Below are positions 59,526 through 64,000 of a stretch of 64,000 nt of DNA, piece after piece (position 1 is the first letter of the stretch; the number at the start of each line of letters is the position of its first letter). Position numbers and translations under genes: made by a program. The notes under the pieces were generated by a model. The model was given only the letters and a program-made list of their open reading frames with translations, was not told where the DNA came from and made no database searches. This stretch comes from Ornithorhynchus anatinus (lineage: Eukaryota > Chordata > Mammalia > Monotremata > Ornithorhynchidae): NCBI RefSeq assembly GCF_004115215.2, contig NC_041751.1, positions 32,999,958 through 33,063,957 of the forward strand. Direction: 5' to 3'.

Positions 59526-59877
59526 TTTGGGGAGGCAGCATTGACTTTCTGCGTGTGATGAGGGAAGAGCCAAAGTTAGAGTCCATTGAGGAGATGAGTG
59601 AAGGAGTTGACTTGCTGCTGATTCTCTATGGAGAGGAGACAGTTATTGACTTGAAAATGACTTCTGAGTTCACCGTGGAGACATTTCTGGGGAACGATGT
59701 CGACTCCCTGCAGAGGAAGAGGGAGGGAAAGCTTCAATTTGGAGACCTTGACACTGTGGGTGAAGGAATAGGACTAAATCAACTCTATTTATTGAATACC
59801 TACAGAGAACACGGTATTAGTACATATTAGTACATATGATCACTGTCCCCGAGGACCTTCCATTCTCTTGGCAGCAC
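59526..59877. other. Duplicated 5' flank of the OR
   Basis: 59526-59660 aligns with 53829-53970. The rest is unassigned, with L2-like GTAC words near 59820. Confidence 0.6.
59549..59550 (-). other. Putative 3' splice acceptor of the OR coding exon
   Basis: CTTCCCTCATCACACGCAG on the minus strand, 23 nt before the ATG. Confidence 0.6.
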
Positions 59878-60161
59878 AAGCAGGTTGCTAGTGAGAAGAA
59901 CACAGGCCTGGGAGTCAGAGGATCTGGGTTCTAATCCCAACTCTGCCACTTGTCAGCTGCGTTGCCGGGGGAGAGCGACTTAATCTCTCTACGTCTCAGT
60001 TTTCTCAATGGTAAAATGAGGATTCAATACCTGTTTTCCCTCCTACTTAGTCTGCAAATCCCTTGTGGGGCACGGACTGTGTTCTACCAGATTGTCCTGA
60101 CTCTCCCCCAGCATTTAATATTTTTCTTGGAACGTAGTAAGCACTCAGTAAATACCAAGAG
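59878..60161 (+). mobile_element. Old Mon-1 SINE
   Basis: AGGTTGCTAGTGAGAAGAAC to AGTAAGCACTCAGTAAATAC. Its tail feeds into the tandem array that follows. Confidence 0.8.
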
Positions 60162-60604
60162 AATTATTTTGGTTGAGGAGACTGAAAGTAAAATGAATAG
60201 CGGTAAGCATAGTATGAAACGATAGGACTCAATAAATAGCAAGAGAATTATTTTTGGTTGAGGGGACTGAAACTAAAATGAGTGGCAGTAAGCACATAGT
60301 AAGCACTTAATAAATATCAAGAGAATTATTTTTGGTTGAGGGGACTGAAACTAAAATGAATAGCAGTAAGCACATAGTAAGCACTTAATAAATATCAAGA
60401 GAATTATTTTGGGTTGAGGGGACTGAAACTAAAATGAATAGCAGTAAGCACATAGTAAGCACTTAATAAATATCAAGAGAATTATTTTGGGTTGAGGGGA
60501 CTGAAACTAAAATGAATAGCAGTAAGCACATAGTAAGCACTTAATAAATATCAAGAGAATTATTTTTGGTTGAGCGGACTGAAACTAAAATGAATAGCAG
60601 GTAG
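60137..60604 (+). repeat. 78-bp minisatellite derived from a Mon-1 tail
   Basis: Six repeats marked by AAGAGAATTATTTT at 60157, 60241, 60319, 60397, 60475 and 60553 (spacing 84, then 78 four times). Each unit includes CATAGTAAGCACTTAATAAA, the SINE tail, plus TTGAGGGGACTGAAACTAAA. The inner copies are nearly identical. Confidence 0.97.
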
Positions 60605-60697
60605 AGGTCAGAGAACATAAAGATATGTTCATGACTGTTATGAAATTTTTTCAGTGGTTTTAGAGTCAAACAACAAGTGCTTTTATGTATATTCATC

Positions 60698-60962
60698 CAT
60701 TTAGTGGAGAGAGAATGGGCCTGGTAGATAGAAGGACCTGGATTCTAATCCTGTCTCTGCTTCTTGTCTGCTGTGTGACCTGGGGCCAGTCACTTACCTT
60801 CTCTGTGCCTCAGTTACCTCATCTGTAAATGGGGGATTACAACTGTGAGCACCCTAGGGGAATCTGGTTATGTCCAAGCTGATCAGTTTGTATCCCTCCC
60901 AGGGCTCAGTCAAGTACCTGGCACATAATAAGCACTTAACGATACCATAAAACAAACAACAA
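60698..60962 (+). mobile_element. Mon-1 SINE, older subtype
   Basis: TCCATTTAGTGGAGAGAGAA to GATACCATAAAACAAACAAC. Confidence 0.88.
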
Positions 60963-61219
60963 CGGTAAAAAAGCCAGGAATACTCCAGTTGGATTCCATC
61001 TGCTCACAGATCTGCATTCACTCCTGCACACACGCAAACAGGAGCGTAACTCTCAAGGAGGAAGGAGGAGAGGTGTTTGATGGTTGGGAGGTAACTGAAC
61101 TGGAAAACCCCTCCTGCTAGCACCCCTGCCCCCCCGGGGGCCGCGGCCCTGGTCCGAACCCCAATTTAGGCCCCAGACTGGCTCCAACTCTTCCATCCTC
61201 ATCCTCCCCTGCCCCTCCA

Positions 61220-61600
61220 TCCCTCTCACCCCCGGTCGCTCTCACCGGGGCAGCCTGGGGCTGGGGGTCGCTCACCTCGGCGGGGCTGGGCCGGTCCCCT
61301 CTTTCTCTTCAGACTCCTGGGTTCGGTCAGCCAGAAAGGAACAGAGAGGAGCCCTCGGTCCCTCTCCGTTCTCCCTCAGACCCCGAGAAGCCGTCCAGAC
61401 GGGCCCCCACCCTGTAGATAAAGCGGGAGCTGCTCCGAGAATGGCTCGGGGCCCTGCCGAGGGACCTCGTGGCCTGGACAAGCCAAGCATCCCCTGGTCA
61501 CGTGGTTCCCGAGGCCCCCCGGGAGATCAGCGATGGTGCCGGCCCTCGGGGTTCCCATGGAAACAGCGGCATCTGCATCCCAGCGTCCCAACGGTCCTTG
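61220..61600 (-). promoter_or_regulatory. OR-upstream module class B, copy 3
   Basis: Minus-strand order: TTTCCATGGGAACCCCGAGG, ACGAGGTCCCTCGGCAGG, CTCGGAGCAGCTCCCGC, TATA-like TTTATCTA (61415-61422), GAACGGAGAGGGACCGAGGG, GGCTGACCGAACCCAGGAGT, then donor-like CGCCGAGGTGAGCGAC (GT at 61274-61275), 140 bp after the TATA-like box, and a second donor-like CCGGTGAGAGCG. It lies 1.75 kb upstream of the OR at 58560-59525. Confidence 0.62.
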
Positions 61601-61701
61601 TTTCCAACGACTGCCTTTAGCCACCGTGAACGGATTCGCCTTTGACTAATTCACAACCTGAGGCACTCAGTCTGTCGATCAGCCACCCGTAACGTTTTCT
61701 T

Positions 61702-61958
61702 ATGGTCTTCGTGAAGCGCTTACTATGTGTCAGGCGTCATACTAAGTGCTGGGGCAGATACAGGCTAATCAGATCGGACAGAGTCGGCGTCCCCCGTGGG
61801 GCCCACATCTCAATCCCCATTTTACAGATGAGGCACGGAGAAGTTGAGCGACCCTGCCCGAGGTCACACGGCAGACTCGTGGTGGAACCGGGATCGGAAC
61901 CCACGGCCATCTGAATCCCAGGCCCGCGCTCCACGCGCTAGGCGAAGCTGCTTCTTCT
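61702..61958 (-). mobile_element. Mon-1 SINE
   Basis: GGTCTTCGTGAAGCGCTTAC to CTAGGCGAAGCTGCTTCTTC. Confidence 0.88.
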
Positions 61959-62074
61959 GACTTGTCCTGATTGCTGATCGGTTGAAGCTCTGTTCATACT
62001 GACTATATAACTGTACTCTTGAGTGGAGCGTTCGTCCACTTCCTCGACTTTCCCTTCTCTCCTTCCTCCTCTAC

Positions 62075-62215
62075 GTAATTTATTCTGTATCTACCTCTCC
62101 CATTAGATCACAATCTCCCGGAGAGCCGGAACGATGCAATTATATCTCTTTTCGCCTCTCCTGAGAGCTTACTACAGTGCCTGGCACCCAGGATGTGGTC
62201 AATAGATACCTTTGA
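62075..62215 (+). mobile_element. L2 3' end, old
   Basis: CCCATTAGATCACAATCTCC to AATAGATACCTTTGATG. Confidence 0.7.
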
Positions 62216-62217
62216 TG

Positions 62218-62474
62218 ATAATAACAGGAATAATTACGGTCTTTGTTAAGCGCTTACTATGTGCCACGCCCTGTTCTTAGTGCTGGAGTAGATACAAGCA
62301 AATCAGGTTGGACACAGTCCCTGTCCCACATGGGGCTCCCCGTCTCAATCCCCATTTTACAGATGAGATAACTGAGGCACAGAGAAGTGAAGTGACTTGC
62401 CCAAGGTCACACGACAGGGAAGTAGCGGAACCGGGATTAGAACCCAAGACCTCTGACTCCCAAGCCCGTGCTCT
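62218..62474 (-). mobile_element. Mon-1 SINE, older subtype
   Basis: ATAATAACAGGAATAATTAC to CTCCCAAGCCCGTGCTCT. The head is cut at the microsatellite that follows. Confidence 0.9.
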
Positions 62475-62560
62475 GGGTGGATGGAAGGATGGATGGACCA
62501 ATGGTTGGAAGGATGGATGGGTGGAAGGAAGGAAAGATGGATTGATGAGAGAGGATGGAT
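62475..62560. repeat. (TGGA)n repeat
   Basis: Imperfect GGATGGA/GGAAGGA units directly abutting a SINE, as at 57898-58290. Confidence 0.9.
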
Positions 62561-62669
62561 TCAACAAGAGAAATGGAGCTGCGGTCATTCTCTCTTCCCA
62601 TTTTCCAACTTTCATATCCACCCCCAGAGTCATGCTAAAGAGCGTTTCGTTATATTTTCATAATCATTA

Positions 62670-62875
62670 TAACGATATCGTTATTGTGTTTATTAAGAGT
62701 TCGTGTGCCTAAATTGTTCCACTTGCTGGAGTAGAAACCGAAGAATCAGTTCAGACACAGTTCCCGTCTCACAGGGGATCAGGGTGTAAGAGGACGAGAG
62801 ATCCTAGGGAGGTTAAGTCACTGCCCCGAGGTCACACAGCAGCCCGGTAGCAGAGCTGGCTTCAGAGCTCGTCTC
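62670..62875 (-). mobile_element. Old Mon-1/MIR-like SINE
   Basis: ATTGTGTTTATTAAGAGTTC to GCAGAGCTGGCTTCAGAGC, strongly diverged. Confidence 0.65.
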
Positions 62876-63012
62876 AATCAATCAGTCCTTCGATCATATT
62901 TATTGACTACTTACTCTGGGCCCAGCACTGTGCTAAGCACTTGGAAAAGTTCAGGATAGCAGAGTTGGTAGACACTTTCCCTGCCCACAGCGAGCTTACG
63001 GTCTAGAGCGGT
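62876..63012 (-). mobile_element. L2 3' tail
   Basis: AATCAATCAGTCCTTCGATC to GCGAGCTTACGGTCTAGAGC. Confidence 0.88.
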
Positions 63013-63047
63013 TCCCATTCCTTTAGGCCGTGATAAAGTTAAAAGAA

Positions 63048-63250
63048 AAAATGATGGTGCTTGTTAAGCACTTGCTATGTGTCAAGCACTGTTCTTAGCA
63101 CTGGAGTAGATACAAAGGCCATCGGGTCGTCCCACGTGGGGTTCACAGTCTCGATCCCCGTTTTACAGATGAAGTAACTGAGGTAAGGAGAAGTTAAGTG
63201 GCTTGCCCAAGGTCACACAGAAGACAAGTGGCAGAGTGGGAGTTAGAACC
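63048..63250 (-). mobile_element. Mon-1 SINE, head missing
   Basis: GATGGTGCTTGTTAAGCACT to CAGAGTGGGAGTTAGAACC. Confidence 0.85.
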
Positions 63251-63300
63251 GCCCCCAAACTGGATTTACTGTACTTGGGAGAATTCAGTTTAACAGAGTT

Positions 63301-63565
63301 TATTCATTCATTCAATAATATTTATTGAGCGCTTACTCTGTTCAGAGCACTGTACTAAGCGGTTGAAATGTACAATTCGGTAACAGATAGAGACAATCCC
63401 TGCCCATTGACGGGCTCACAGTCTAAGCGAGGGAGACAGACACATTCCCTATCCATAGTGAGCTTACAGTCTGTGGGGACTTCCCTTCCTTTATTCATTC
63501 AAAAGCATTTACTGAGGGCTTACTATGTGCAGAGCACTGTACTAAGCGCTTGGAATGTAGAGACG
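63301..63565 (-). mobile_element. Two L2 tails
   Basis: 63301-63475 (TTCATTCATTCAATAATATT) and 63491-63565 (TTCAAAAGCATTTACTGAGG). Confidence 0.88.
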
Positions 63566-63729
63566 CCTCCCCCAAACCAGATAGTCGGTCATATTTCAGT
63601 CTCAGCCGCCTCCCTCCCAGACCCGGACAATTAATTCATCAACGTCCAGCGCTTTCTGTGAACCCTGAAGGGCCGGTAAGTCCATGGTTAGGTCCGAGGA
63701 CAACTCCTTGGTTAAGTGGTGGTGTGAGA

Positions 63730-64000
63730 TTATCTACACAAGGAAGGAGACATTCTGTACCAGAGCAGAGGCTGGGTGAGTGACCTTTTTAGGATCCTGC
63801 CCATCGCCGCCTTCATGTCGCGGTTCCTCAGGCTGTAGATGAGGGGGTTGAGGGCGGGGGGCACCACCGTGTAGAACACGGACACCAGCAGGTCTACGAT
63901 CAAGGAGGAGTCTGAGGGTGGCTTGAAGTAGACAAATATACCCGCGGAGAAGAAAACAGTGACGACGACGAGGTGGGGCAGGCAGGTGGAGAAGGCTCTG
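63730..64000 (-). CDS. Olfactory receptor, OR14-like, C-terminal part (cut by window end)
   Basis: The minus strand from 64000 down to a TAA at 63730-63732 encodes RAFSTCLPHLVVVTVFFSAG (TM6), IFVYFKPPSDSSLIVDLL (third extracellular loop), VSVFYTVVPPALNPLIYSL (TM7) and RNRDMKAAMGRILKRSLTQ, ending PSLCR. About 90 residues are visible, and nothing in them is damaged. Orientation and spacing continue the leftward series (52.9, 58.6, 63.7 kb). The rest of the gene, its start and any upstream module lie beyond the window. Confidence 0.93.
   Translation of the reverse strand, partial: RAFSTCLPHLVVVTVFFSAGIFVYFKPPSDSSLIVDLLVSVFYTVVPPALNPLIYSLRNRDMKAAMGRILKRSLTQPLLWYRMSPSLCR

Noticed and set aside
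59526-59573. Longer N-terminus for the OR at 58560-59525
   Set aside because: The upstream ATG is beyond the acceptor-like site conserved with the sister gene, so it is probably intronic.
60137-60604. Gene or promoter array in the 78-bp repeat
   Set aside because: Units contain stops in every frame examined and clearly include the SINE tail.
1-64000. Endogenous retrovirus or other capsid- or envelope-bearing element
   Set aside because: I saw no LTR pair, primer-binding site, or gag/pol/env-like peptide in the window. The only reverse transcriptase traces belong to L2.

Overview
The window looks like monotreme, almost certainly platypus (Ornithorhynchus anatinus), genomic DNA. It is packed with two interspersed repeats that I recognise as monotreme: the tRNA-derived CORE-SINE Mon-1 (tRNA-like head with a B-box-like GGTTCGAATCC, tail ending in AGTAAGCGCTTAACAAATACC plus ATT repeats) and the L2 LINE whose 3' end reads AGTAAGCGCTCAATAAATAC followed by GAAT repeats. 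Species is an inference from these repeats and from the receptor family; no database search was possible.

The only protein-coding genes I can support are olfactory receptors (ORs): seven open intronless OR coding exons, one OR cut by the window end, one OR with a single frameshift, and one strongly decayed OR of a different type. Nine of the ten resemble the OR14 family of class II receptors (N-terminal MANLT/MPNVS-like start, GN at residues 39-40, PMYFFLGNLS, MSYDRYAAIC, STCLPHL, PPALNPLIYSLRN). They are very GC- and CpG-rich, which is why nearly every other frame across them also stays open.

Layout: 1-9.7 kb holds repeats and GC-rich unassigned DNA; 9.7-10.5 kb the decayed non-OR14 OR; 11.1-12.0 kb a ~900-bp pyrimidine tract; 14.8-15.7 kb an OR on the minus strand; 15.8-24.9 kb repeats including long L2 3' ends. 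From 24.9 to 49.5 kb five ORs point right (24.9, 30.6, 36.4, 41.5, 48.6 kb); from 52.9 kb to the end three point left (52.9, 58.6, 63.7 kb), at a fairly regular 4-7 kb spacing, as expected of tandem duplication with one inversion.

The most interesting pattern is that six of the ORs each have a GC-rich single-copy module 1.7-3.5 kb upstream in the matching orientation. These fall into two sequence classes: class A before the ORs at 30.6, 36.4 and 41.5 kb, class B before those at 48.6, 52.9 and 58.6 kb. Each has a TATA-like box followed by a GTGAG splice-donor-like site. Most ORs also carry a splice-acceptor-like site 23-24 nt before the ATG. Together these suggest that promoter, 5' non-coding exon, intron and coding exon were duplicated as one unit. 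Each OR would act alone as an odorant-binding G-protein-coupled receptor in sensory-neuron cilia; no pathway or operon-like cooperation is implied.
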